Shown here in pieces: positions 19,910 to 27,194 of a stretch of DNA of 33,964 bases. The notes beneath the pieces were generated by a model, which was given only the letters and a program-made list of their open reading frames with translations, did no database searches and was not told the DNA's origin. Numbering within the stretch: the stretch's first letter is position 1; each line of letters begins with the position of its first letter. The translations under genes and the position numbers were made by a program. Source of the stretch: Actinomyces dentalis DSM 19115 (GTDB lineage: Bacteria > Actinomycetota > Actinomycetes > Actinomycetales > Actinomycetaceae); assembly GCF_000429225.1 (NCBI RefSeq), contig NZ_KE386866.1, forward strand, positions 8,748-42,711, written 5' to 3'.

Positions 19910-21166
19910 TCAGCCGAGCTCCCACAGCGCGGCGACCGGCACGGCCCACAGGCGGCCGCCCAGGTGGCGGGAGCGGTCGTCCGTGGTGAGGACGACGCCG
20001 GCCGCCAGGCGATCGCCGATCCTCCCCTCCAGCCACCGCAGGTGCCTGGCGTCGGCGGCGGACGCCGAGGAAGCGGCCTTGACCTCGACGGCGATGACCC
20101 GGCCGTCGTCGAGCTCCAGGATCAGATCTATCTCCCGCCCGTCCGGGGAGCGGTAGTGACTGATCGTGAACCGCTCCTCGCACCAGGTGCTCTGACGCAT
20201 GAGCTCGGCGGCGACGAAGGCCTCGAGCAGTCCCCCCAGGGCGCCACCGCGCACCAGGTCCTTGAGGGTGTCGGGCGATGTCCGGGTCAGCCGCATGGCC
20301 AGTGCGGAGTCGGTCAGGAGGTACTTGGAGCGCCCGACCTCGCGCTTGAGCAGGTTCGGCGTCCAGGGCGGCAGCCGTTCCACGAGGTGGAGGGCGCGCA
20401 GGAGGTCCATGTACGACGTCGTCGTCGAGGCGCTGAGGTTGACCGCGCCGCCCAGACGGGCGACCACGGTCTCGGACCCCTGGGCGGCGGCCAGGCCGGC
20501 GAGCAGGGAGCGCAGTCGCCGCGGATCGGACAGGCGCGAGAATTCGCGCAGGTCGCGCCCCAGCAGCCGGGAGACGTAGCTCTCCAGCCAATCGGCCCGA
20601 TACCGCTGGGGCAGACGACAGGCCTCGGGCATGGATCCGGCGGCCAGCAGGTCGACGTAATCGGCGCGCCCCATGCCGGAGCGGTACTGCGCCTCCAGCG
20701 CCCCGCGGAGCACCGCCCGGACGAAGTCGTCCCGCCGCCCGGCCCTCTCGCCCTGACTGAAGCCGAAGACGCGCGTGCCCACGACTCGCCCGGCCAGGCT
20801 GTCCCCCGCGGGCCGGGCGGCGGGCATGGTGACGGAGCCCGTCAGAAGGAAGCGCCCGCTGGTGCGGTCGGAGTCGACGACCGTCTTGAGCGCCAGTGCG
20901 AGCCCGGGAACGCGCTGGAACTCGTCGATGACGAGAAGGCCCTCCGGCTCCAGAGCCAGGAAACCGCGCGGGTCCGCGGTTGCGGCCTCGCGGGTCTCCG
21001 CATCGTCCAGGGTCAGGAGTCGCGCCGGCCGGTCGGCGGCTTCGACGATCATGGCCGCCAGGGTCGACTTGCCCACCTGCCGGGCGCCGATCAGCTCGAC
21101 GGCGGGGAAGACGTTCAGCAAGTCTTCCACCCGCCCCTGCACATGCCGTGGGAGAAGGTCATCCAT
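19910..21166 (-). CDS. DUF4143 ATP-binding protein (COG1373)
   Basis: A 418-residue AAA-type ATPase of the COG1373 family, common in accessory DNA and of unknown role. Walker A GARQVGKST (Lys at about 33), Walker B GLLVIDEFQRVP, and a sensor-like FLLTGSV are present. After the ATPase part, a winged-helix-like region and the DUF4143 domain (about 190-400) contain EIDLILELDDGRVIAVEVKA. That stretch matches the D-ExK core of PD-(D/E)XK nuclease-like folds, though activity is often absent in this family. ATG 21166 lacks a Shine-Dalgarno sequence; TAGGCT lies six bases upstream on the minus strand, so the mRNA is probably leaderless. It is convergent with the AlbA_2 gene. Confidence 0.88.
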   Translation of the reverse strand: MDDLLPRHVQGRVEDLLNVFPAVELIGARQVGKSTLAAMIVEAADRPARLLTLDDAETREAATADPRGFLALEPEGLLVIDEFQRVPGLALALKTVVDSDRTSGRFLLTGSVTMPAARPAGDSLAGRVVGTRVFGFSQGERAGRRDDFVRAVLRGALEAQYRSGMGRADYVDLLAAGSMPEACRLPQRYRADWLESYVSRLLGRDLREFSRLSDPRRLRSLLAGLAAAQGSETVVARLGGAVNLSASTTTSYMDLLRALHLVERLPPWTPNLLKREVGRSKYLLTDSALAMRLTRTSPDTLKDLVRGGALGGLLEAFVAAELMRQSTWCEERFTISHYRSPDGREIDLILELDDGRVIAVEVKAASSASAADARHLRWLEGRIGDRLAAGVVLTTDDRSRHLGGRLWAVPVAALWELG

Positions 21167-21178
21167 GGCGCGAGCCTA
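21164..21178 (-). promoter_or_regulatory. -10 element for a leaderless start of the DUF4143 gene
   Basis: Read on the minus strand, TAGGCT (21178-21173) lies exactly six bases before ATG 21166. This is the same spacing as for the FHA transporter and PadR genes. No ribosome binding site is seen. Confidence 0.5.
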
Positions 21179-21184
21179 GGATGC

Positions 21185-21253
21185 GTCGTAAAACGGTGGC
21201 AAGGTTTGTCGTGAAACGGTGGCGGGGTTCGCCGTGGATCGGTGGCGGGAACG
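21185..21253. repeat. Three tandem 23-bp repeats
   Basis: Units at 21185-21207, 21208-21230 and 21231-21253 share the core CGTRAAACGGTGGC (third unit CGTGGATCGGTGGC). They begin just upstream of the DUF4143 -10 element and end about 50 bases before the PadR start. They could be an operator array for either gene, or the terminal repeats of a lost insertion sequence such as an IS21-type element. No transposase remains. Confidence 0.7.
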
Positions 21254-21266
21254 AGCGACGATCATC

Positions 21267-21304
21267 ACTAGTTAGACTATCTAGTAACCAGATATTCTAT
21301 CTAC
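21267..21304 (+). promoter_or_regulatory. AT-rich promoter and operator of the PadR operon
   Basis: A sharply AT-rich stretch in GC-rich DNA. TATTCT (21293-21298) is a good -10 element six bases before ATG 21305, giving a leaderless mRNA; TTAGAC (21272-21277) is a possible -35. Short palindromes overlap it: ACTAG..CTAGT and AGATA-TTC-TATCT (21290-21302). PadR proteins bind such dyads at their own promoters, so autoregulation is likely. Confidence 0.6.
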
Positions 21305-21655
21305 ATGTCCGACTCCACCGCCCGCCTTCTGCGCGGCTTCCTCGAACCCTGTCTCCTCGCCCTCCTCGAGGGCGGCGCCGACTACGGCCTGTCCCTGGCC
21401 CGGCGCCTGTCCGCGGCCGGCCTCCGGGAGATCCCCGGCGGCAGCCTCTACCCCGCGCTCACCCGCCTGGAGCGCCGCGGCCTCGTGACGACCGCCATCC
21501 GCCCCTCCACCTCCGGTCCGGCCCGCAAGTACTACGAGCTCACCTCCGCCGGGCGCGCCGAGCTCGCCGGCCGCCGCGAGGAGTGGCGCGCCTTCCGCGC
21601 CGCCTTCTCCGCCGTCCTGGAGGGCGCGGCGATGAGCGCCGAGGTGAACGCATGA
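21305..21655 (+). CDS. PadR-family transcriptional regulator
   Basis: A 116-residue winged-helix repressor. The N-terminal domain (about 10-80) has the family pattern: LEPCLLALLEGGADYGLSLARRL, then PGGSLYPALTRLERRGLV, then the wing and ARKYYELTSAGRAEL. A short C-terminal helix for dimerisation follows. It overlaps the ABC ATPase gene by ATGA and therefore heads a three-gene operon. PadR regulators next to ABC exporters usually repress them until a toxic ligand binds. It probably binds the palindromes overlapping its own promoter. Confidence 0.92.
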   Translation: MSDSTARLLRGFLEPCLLALLEGGADYGLSLARRLSAAGLREIPGGSLYPALTRLERRGLVTTAIRPSTSGPARKYYELTSAGRAELAGRREEWRAFRAAFSAVLEGAAMSAEVNA

Positions 21656-22530
21656 GCCCCGAGGACGTCTGGTACCGCGGTCTGGGCACCGAACTGGCCT
21701 CGCGGGGCGTGATCCCCCGGGAGGTCGATCGCGCCGTCGCCGACGCCCGCGCCGAGGCCGCCTGCGCGGGCGTCGCCCCGGCGGACCTGTTCGGCCCCGC
21801 CGTCCTGTACGCCCGCGACCTCGCCTCGGCCCTCACGCAGGACGTCACGCAGGACGGCCCCGGCTCCCGCCGGAGGGACCCGGAGCGGACGCTCGGTCCG
21901 GTCGTGCTGAGGCTGCGCGGCGTGAGCGTGCGCCGCGGCCGCCGCACCGTGCTCGCCAATCTCGACCTGACGGTGCGGCGAGGCGAGGTGGTCGCCGTCG
22001 TCGGCGCCAACGGAGCCGGCAAGTCCACCCTTTTGCAGGTGTGCGCCGGACTGCTGCGGGCCGGCTCCGGCACCGTGGAGCGCACCTCCCGATTCGGCTA
22101 CGCGCCCCAGCTCGACGCCCTCGCCCCGCTGCTCACGGTCGACGAGCATCTGCGCCTGTTCGGGGCGCTCGACGGCGCGAACCGGAGCCGCGCGGTGTCC
22201 ACGGGTCACCGGATCCTCCAGCGCCTGGGCTGGAAGCCCGACGGCGACCAGGTCGTGGGCGCCCTGTCCGGGGGCACCCGGCAGAAGATCAACCTCGCCC
22301 TGGCCCAGCTCGCCTCCCCGGATCTGCTCCTCCTCGACGAGCCCTACCAGGGCCTGGACGCCCTGGCCTACGAGGACCTGTGGGCGCTCATCTCGGCCTG
22401 GCGCTCCTCCGGCGCCGGGGTCCTCCTCGTCACCCATCTGCTGCGGGACATCGACTTCGTCGACCGCGTCGTCGAACTGCCCACCCCGGAGGCCTCCGCC
22501 CACCGGGCCGTCGCGGAGCGCGCCGCATGA
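21652..22530 (+). CDS. ABC transporter ATPase subunit
   Basis: A 292-residue ATPase. The first 75 or so residues form an extra helical domain (SPEDVWYRGLGTELASRGV). The ATPase proper starts at about residue 83: Walker A GANGAGKST, Q-loop APQLDAL, signature LSGGTRQK, Walker B LLLLDEPYQG, switch LVTHL. The N-terminal extension resembles small domains often encoded next to PadR genes and may bind the regulator or the membrane; this is inference. Starts at ATG 21652 inside the PadR stop. Partner permease follows with a 4-base overlap. Confidence 0.9.
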   Translation: MSPEDVWYRGLGTELASRGVIPREVDRAVADARAEAACAGVAPADLFGPAVLYARDLASALTQDVTQDGPGSRRRDPERTLGPVVLRLRGVSVRRGRRTVLANLDLTVRRGEVVAVVGANGAGKSTLLQVCAGLLRAGSGTVERTSRFGYAPQLDALAPLLTVDEHLRLFGALDGANRSRAVSTGHRILQRLGWKPDGDQVVGALSGGTRQKINLALAQLASPDLLLLDEPYQGLDALAYEDLWALISAWRSSGAGVLLVTHLLRDIDFVDRVVELPTPEASAHRAVAERAA

Positions 22531-23294
22531 GCGCCGTCGCCACGACGCGGCCGGCCGACGCCGCCCCCGCCCCGGCGCCCGCGCACCGCCCCCGCCTCCT
22601 GCGCACCGCGGGACTGGTCGCCCTGATCACCCTGCGCGAGATCCTTCGACGGCGCGGGGCGCTCGCCCTCGCCCTCCTGCTGCCGCTCACCTTCTACCTG
22701 GCGCGCATCGACGTGCACTGGACGGCTCTGCGCCTGCTGTCGATCGGCCTGGGCTGGGCGGCCGCGACCCTGGGCCTGTTCACCGCGGTCTCCTCGCGCC
22801 CGGTGGACCGCCGGCTCGCCGCGAGCGGGGCCAGCCCGACGGCGCTCGTGGCGGGCAGGCTCGTCGCGATCCTGACGCTGGGCTGGACGATAGCCGGGCT
22901 GTACGCCGTCCTCGTCCAGCTCACCATCGGCGACAAGCTGATCCACCCGGCCGCCGTGGCGCCCATGCTGCTCGTCACCGTGGCCGTGGCGGCGCCCCTC
23001 GGGCCGGTGGCCGCCGCCCTCGTCCCCAGGGACCTGGAGGGGGCGCTCCTGCTCCTGGCGGTCATGGCCCTCCAGCTCCTCGTGGATCCGACCGCCGACT
23101 GGACGCGGGTGCTGCCCCTGTGGTCGACGCGCGAACTGTCCAGTTACATCGTCGAGGAGCTGGGGTCCGGGGCCGGCGACTACCTGTGTCGCGGGCTGGC
23201 CCACGGGGCCGGTTTCGCCGTCGGGCTGACGGCGCTGACCTGGCTGCTGGGCGCGTGGCGGCTGCGGGTGGTGCGTCCGCCCGAGCCGCGCTGA
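22527..23294 (+). CDS. ABC-2 type permease subunit
   Basis: A 255-residue membrane protein with about six hydrophobic segments and a Pro/Ala-rich N-terminus of 24 residues. No catalytic motif is expected. The overlap with the ATPase gene (ATGA) and the PadR gene upstream identify it as the membrane part of the exporter. Substrate unknown; drug, peptide or lipid export is usual for such systems. Confidence 0.85.
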   Translation: MSAVATTRPADAAPAPAPAHRPRLLRTAGLVALITLREILRRRGALALALLLPLTFYLARIDVHWTALRLLSIGLGWAAATLGLFTAVSSRPVDRRLAASGASPTALVAGRLVAILTLGWTIAGLYAVLVQLTIGDKLIHPAAVAPMLLVTVAVAAPLGPVAAALVPRDLEGALLLLAVMALQLLVDPTADWTRVLPLWSTRELSSYIVEELGSGAGDYLCRGLAHGAGFAVGLTALTWLLGAWRLRVVRPPEPR

Positions 23295-23322
23295 CGCGCC
23301 CGGAGCCCCGCGGAGCACCCGC

Positions 23323-23367
23323 CGGCTGCGCGGCTGCCCGGTCTCAGGCCGGGCAGCCGCGCAGCCG
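23323..23367. terminator. 19-bp perfect hairpin between convergent genes
   Basis: Arms 23323-23341 and 23349-23367 are perfect inverted copies with a 7-base loop. The right arm lies inside the last codons of the amidinohydrolase gene, which ends at 23344. It serves the permease transcript and the opposite one. Confidence 0.75.
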
Positions 23368-24129
23368 CACCGACAGGCAGGTCACGCAGCCCTCGAGCTT
23401 CTCGTACTCGGAGATGTCGACCTCGACGACCTCGTAGCCGCGCGACCGGAACAGCGCGGCCGAGCGCGGCGCGTCGGCGGCCATGAGAAGCCGGTCTCCG
23501 CCCAGGAGGACGACGTGCGCGCCGCTCTCCTCGGGCACCGCGAGGAAGGAGTCCCACACCGACGGGTCGTCCACCAGCGGCTCGTAGCCGATGACGGTGC
23601 CGTCCGGCAGGGCGGTCACGGCGGACTTGAGGTGGAGCACCCTGGTCAGGGGCACGCCGATCGTCTCGGCGCCCTCGGGGGCCAGGTGCTCGCGCAGCTG
23701 GCGCAGCCCCTCCTCATTGGTCCGGCCGCCCTGGCCCACCCAGACCCTTCCGCCGTGCTTGAGCACGTCGCCGCCGTCGAGCGTGCCGGGCGCCTCGATG
23801 CGCTTGACGTCGTAGCCGAGCGCCGTCACGGCCCGCTCGGCCGCCTCCACCTCGGGCTTGCGCTCATCGGCGCCGGGGCGCGTGACGACGGCGGTGCGCC
23901 CGTAGACGACGACGGCGTCCTCGATGAAGACCGAGTCGGGGCAGTCGGGGGCGGGGTCCACCTCGATCGTCTCCCAGCCCTGGGAGCGGAGGGCGTCGAC
24001 GTAGCCCTGCCACTGACTGCGGGCCAGGTCCAGGTCGATCGCGCTGCGCTCGATATGGGTCACCAGCCCCTGCGCGAGTCGGGGGCTCGGCCTGCGGACG
24101 AGTGCCTTGGCGATCTCCGTGGTCTCCAT
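23344..24129 (-). CDS. ddaH: Dimethylarginine dimethylaminohydrolase-like amidinohydrolase
   Basis: A 261-residue enzyme of the guanidine-modifying superfamily. DDAH hydrolyses methylated arginine to citrulline and methylamine. Family features: VFIEDAVVV (Glu70, Asp71), GTLDGGDVL (Asp118, Asp121), catalytic His166 (VLHLKSAVT) and catalytic Cys251 (GCVTCLSVRL). The length fits DDAH (about 255-285), not arginine deiminase (about 410). ATG 24129 has GGAG upstream. It diverges from an amino-acid permease, which suggests uptake and breakdown of a basic amino acid or a related compound; that link is inference. Activity on arginine itself or another guanidine compound cannot be excluded. Confidence 0.88.
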   Translation of the reverse strand: METTEIAKALVRRPSPRLAQGLVTHIERSAIDLDLARSQWQGYVDALRSQGWETIEVDPAPDCPDSVFIEDAVVVYGRTAVVTRPGADERKPEVEAAERAVTALGYDVKRIEAPGTLDGGDVLKHGGRVWVGQGGRTNEEGLRQLREHLAPEGAETIGVPLTRVLHLKSAVTALPDGTVIGYEPLVDDPSVWDSFLAVPEESGAHVVLLGGDRLLMAADAPRSAALFRSRGYEVVEVDISEYEKLEGCVTCLSVRLRGCPA

Positions 24130-24167
24130 GCGATGGCTCCGGTTCCTGGGAGGCGGTGCGCGACGTG

Positions 24168-24197
24168 TTCGAGCGCTCTTCGCCCCAACGCTATAGT
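24168..24197 (+). promoter_or_regulatory. Putative promoter of the amino-acid permease
   Basis: TATAGT (24192-24197) is a strong -10 element; TTCGAG (24168-24173) is a possible -35 with an 18-base spacer. It sits in the 171-base gap between the divergent genes, about 100 bases before ATG 24301. The remainder of the gap contains short GAGCACAC repeats. Confidence 0.5.
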
Positions 24198-24300
24198 GAG
24201 GCTCCACTCGGCGCGAACCGCCGGCCGCCTCCGGGCGCCTGGAGGGGGGCGGCCGGGAGGCGCGCGACCGACGAGCACACGAGCACACGAGCGAGGCCCC

Positions 24301-25845
24301 ATGGATGCACACCCCGGCGACGCCCATCGCCCCGCGGAGCCATCCGCCGAGATCGCGCAGGCGTCCGCCGGGGCGGCCGGGGCGGCCGGGGAGGGGTCCG
24401 CCGCGGGCGGTCTCCGGCGCAACCTCAAGGCGCGGCACGTCAACCTCATCGCCATCGGCGGGGCCATCGGCACGGGGCTGTTCGTGGGCACGGGCGCCTC
24501 CATCTCGGGCGCCGGGCCGGGCGGCGCCGTCGTGTCCTACGGGGTCATCGGCATTGCGATCTACTTCATGATGACGGCGCTGGGCGAGATGGTCACCCAC
24601 CGCCCGGTGGCGGGCGCCTTCGAGACCTACACCGGCGAGTACGTCGAGCCGGCGCTGGGCTTCGCCGTGGGGTGGATGTACTGGTACTCGTGCGCCATGA
24701 CCATCGCCGTCGAGCTGGTCGCCTCCTCCATCATCATGAAGTACTGGTTCCCCGGCTCCCCCTCCCTGCTGTGGAGCGTCCTGTTCCTCGGGACGATCCT
24801 CGCCCTCAACCTGTTCTCCGCCCGCGCCTTCGGGGAGTCCGAGTTCTGGTTCGCGGGGATCAAGGTCGTCACCATCATCGTCTTCCTCGTCCTGGGCACG
24901 GCCATGATCGCGGGCCTCATCGGCGGCCACGAGGCGGGCCTGACGAACTGGACGATCGGCGAGGCCCCCTTCGTCAAGGGGTGGTCGGGCACGTTCTCGG
25001 TGCTCATGGCCGCCGGGTTCGCCTTCGTCGGCGTGGAGTCCGCGGCGGTGGCCGCCGGCGAGGCGGAGAACCCCCGCCGGACGATGCCCCGCGCCATCAA
25101 CTCCGTGTTCATCCGGATCATGCTCTTCTACATCGGGGCGATCGCCGTCGTCGCCACTCTCGTGGCCTACACCGACCCCAGCCTCCTGAGCGCCTCGGAG
25201 GAGAACATCGCGGCCAGCCCCTTCACGATCGTCTTCGAGCGGGCCGGCCTGGCCATCGCCGCCGCCCTCATGAACGCCGTCGTGCTGACCTCCGTGCTCT
25301 CCGCCGGCAATTCCACGCTCTACATCGGCTCGCGCCTGCTGTACTCGATGGCGGGGACCGGGCGCGCGCCACGGCTCTTCGCCCGGACCTCCTCGCACGG
25401 CGTGCCCGTATGGGGGGTGCTGGCCACGGTCGCCATCTCCATGCTCGGATTCCTGTCCTCCCTCGTGGGCGACTCGGTGGCCTACACCTGGTTCTACAAC
25501 GCGACCGGCCTGACCGGCTTCATCGTGTGGACGGGCGTGTGCCTGGCCCACCTGCGGTTCCGCGCCGCCTGGAGGGCCCAGGGGCGCAGCGAGGGGGACC
25601 TGCCCTACCGGGCCCGGTTCTTCCCGGCGGGCACGTGGTTCGCGCTCATCGTCTTCGTGGGGGTGATCATCGGGCAGGGGGCCGCCCTGATCATGTCGGA
25701 CTCCGGCTTCACCTGGTACGGCCTGCTCGCGGCCTACATCGGCCTGCCGATCGCGGTGGCGCTGTGGCTGGGCTACAAGCTGGTGCGCGGCTCGCACCCC
25801 ACCCCGCCCGCCGAGCTCGACCTGTCCGCCGACGACGTCCGCTGA
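24301..25845 (+). CDS. APC-family amino-acid permease, LysP-like
   Basis: A 514-residue proton-coupled amino-acid importer with about 12 membrane helices. The first helix carries the family signature NLIAIGGAIGTGLFVGTGASI; the next has GEMVTHRPVAGAFETYTGEYV, a pattern typical of the LysP/aromatic subgroup. GFAFVGVESAAVAAGEAENPRR follows helix 6. A 40-residue Ala/Gly-rich N-terminus precedes the core. ATG 24301 has GAGG just upstream. A basic amino acid is the likely substrate, in line with the amidinohydrolase next door, but this cannot be proved from sequence. Confidence 0.88.
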   Translation: MDAHPGDAHRPAEPSAEIAQASAGAAGAAGEGSAAGGLRRNLKARHVNLIAIGGAIGTGLFVGTGASISGAGPGGAVVSYGVIGIAIYFMMTALGEMVTHRPVAGAFETYTGEYVEPALGFAVGWMYWYSCAMTIAVELVASSIIMKYWFPGSPSLLWSVLFLGTILALNLFSARAFGESEFWFAGIKVVTIIVFLVLGTAMIAGLIGGHEAGLTNWTIGEAPFVKGWSGTFSVLMAAGFAFVGVESAAVAAGEAENPRRTMPRAINSVFIRIMLFYIGAIAVVATLVAYTDPSLLSASEENIAASPFTIVFERAGLAIAAALMNAVVLTSVLSAGNSTLYIGSRLLYSMAGTGRAPRLFARTSSHGVPVWGVLATVAISMLGFLSSLVGDSVAYTWFYNATGLTGFIVWTGVCLAHLRFRAAWRAQGRSEGDLPYRARFFPAGTWFALIVFVGVIIGQGAALIMSDSGFTWYGLLAAYIGLPIAVALWLGYKLVRGSHPTPPAELDLSADDVR

Positions 25846-25910
25846 GCCGGGGCCTGCGAGCCCCGCGCACCGCGAAGGCTATTCAGCGGGTTCATGGCGG
25901 CGTCCTTCTT

Positions 25911-25956
25911 GGAGCACTTGAATGCGGTTGGACCACTCGAATGCCGTTTGACCACC
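25911..25956. repeat. Imperfect 19-20-bp tandem repeats
   Basis: GGAGCACTTGAATGCGGTT (25911-25929), GGACCACTCGAATGCCGTTT (25930-25949) and a partial unit GACCACC (25950-25956). The pattern of short repeats about one DNA turn apart resembles terminal repeats of IS21-type elements. No transposase gene is present. Confidence 0.6.
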
Positions 25957-26030
25957 GTCCAACCGTCGTTCTCGAGGGTGAAACGCGCATCTCGACGCCC
26001 GGGGCGCGGCGGCGTCGGGCGCCGCGGTCC

Positions 26031-26164
26031 GCGAGATCGTCGGGTAACCGCCGAGCACGTCACTTAACCCGCGAGCACGTCTGCTAGAGGTACGTGCTCG
26101 CGGGTTAAGTGACGTGCTCACGGGTTAAGTGACGATCTCGCGGGTTAAGTGACGTGCTCGCGAG
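26031..26164. repeat. Array of 20-bp repeats in two orientations with a 28-bp perfect hairpin
   Basis: Direct units: TACGTGCTCGCGGGTTAAGT (26091-26110), GACGTGCTCACGGGTTAAGT (26111-26130), GACGATCTCGCGGGTTAAGT (26131-26150), and a partial unit to 26164. Inverted units lie at 26031-26050 (degenerate), 26051-26070 and 26071-26081. The two sets face each other, giving a perfect 28-bp inverted repeat (26053-26080 and 26092-26119) with an 11-base loop. Candidate roles: ends of a lost insertion sequence, an iteron-like protein-binding site, or a recombination site. Confidence 0.85.
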
Positions 26165-26374
26165 CCGGGGCGCGTCACGACATGCGAGACGCCGTCCCAC
26201 CATGCGGGATGCGCCGTCGAGGCGAAGCGGGGAGACGCACTCGAACGCCTTCGCAACAACCCTCCGGACGGGGAGGACCCGCCCGAGCAGACCGCCACCA
26301 CGACCCTCACGTCCCACGTCTTCAAAACCACCCCCGAATCACCTTCCCGTCTCGCCGGTGCCGGGACAGCGCCT

Positions 26375-27118
26375 TCAGGACCTGTCAGCCACGATCTCGA
26401 CGAACCCGGCGAAGCGCTCGTAGTAGTCGTCCTGGAGGGACCTGAAGGTCTCCCGCAGGAATCCCGGCTCCTGCTCGTACTCGCTCAATCCCCGGTAGTA
26501 GAACGCCTTCTTCGAGTCGAGCACGATGAACGGCATGATACCGTTGTCCAGGCACTGCTGGAACATGAGAATCCGCCCCACTCTGCCATTGCCGTCCTGG
26601 AAGGGATGGATGCTCTCGAACCGGTGATGGAAGTCGGCGATGTCGTCGAAGGTCATTCTCGCCGGGGTGCGGGCGATGAGATCCTCCACGGCGAGCGCGA
26701 CATGCTCCGGCGCCACCGTCTCGCGTCCGCCGACCGCGTTGGGAACGCGCTTGTACTCCCCGACGGCGAACAGCGGCCGTCTCGCATCGGCGGTCCCCCG
26801 CTTGAGGATCCGGTGGTAGTCCTTCATCATCTCGGCGGTGATCGGCTCACCGAGGCGGTCGATCATCTCGTCGAACAGCTCGAAGCTGTTGACGGCCTCC
26901 ACCACGTCGTCGACTGCGACGTTCTCACCCGTGATGGTGCGGGTCTCGTAGATGTAGCGGGTCTGCTCCTCATCGAGCCGGCTGCCCTCGATACGGTTGG
27001 AGTTGTACGCCATGAGCACCTGGTTGAGGTGGTACAGGCCGCCCTTCATCCGCGTTCGGCGCTGATCTCGCAGAGTCCGGGCGAAGCTGCGGGGGTCGAT
27101 GGCGTACTCGTCAGTCAT
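26375..27118 (-). CDS. Class II Fic protein (predicted AMP-transferase)
   Basis: A 247-residue Fic protein. Fic enzymes transfer AMP or another nucleotide group to hydroxyl side chains of target proteins. The catalytic motif HPFQDGNGRVGR (171-182, His171) is complete. An inhibitory helix lies in front of it: SNRIEG (40-45) fits the (S/T)xxxE(G/N) motif with Glu44, which blocks ATP binding. Because the motif is N-terminal in the same chain, this is class II (self-inhibited) and needs no separate antitoxin. ATG 27118 has GGAG six bases upstream and is preferred to an ATG 19 codons upstream. The promoter palindrome at 27133-27152 suggests autoregulation. Target unknown. Confidence 0.9.
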   Translation of the reverse strand: MTDEYAIDPRSFARTLRDQRRTRMKGGLYHLNQVLMAYNSNRIEGSRLDEEQTRYIYETRTITGENVAVDDVVEAVNSFELFDEMIDRLGEPITAEMMKDYHRILKRGTADARRPLFAVGEYKRVPNAVGGRETVAPEHVALAVEDLIARTPARMTFDDIADFHHRFESIHPFQDGNGRVGRILMFQQCLDNGIMPFIVLDSKKAFYYRGLSEYEQEPGFLRETFRSLQDDYYERFAGFVEIVADRS

Positions 27119-27132
27119 CGCGGCTCCTTCAT

Positions 27133-27152
27133 CCGGGATGAATATATCCCGG
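27133..27152 (-). promoter_or_regulatory. Palindrome over the fic promoter
   Basis: Perfect arms CCGGGAT (27133-27139) and ATCCCGG (27146-27152) around GAATAT. On the minus strand the centre gives an AT-rich TATATTC that could be the -10 element, 15 bases before the fic start codon. A repressor bound here would block transcription. Confidence 0.55.
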
Positions 27153-27194
27153 CCGCGACCGCCTCGCGCGCTCATTCGCAGGCCGGCCGGCGGC

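Larger units (their letters stand above)
25846..26374. other. Gene-free, repeat-rich region between permease and fic
   Basis: No credible gene in 529 bases. Two separate repeat clusters are present (25911-25956 and 26031-26164), and the rest is unremarkable. The region looks like a scar of mobile DNA. Confidence 0.6.

Noticed and set aside
19910-21166. Toxin-antitoxin pair of the AlbA_2 and DUF4143 genes
   Set aside because: The genes are convergent, not in one operon, and neither belongs to an established toxin-antitoxin family.
26031-26164. CRISPR array
   Set aside because: The 20-bp units are directly adjacent without unique spacers, appear in both orientations, and no cas gene is nearby.
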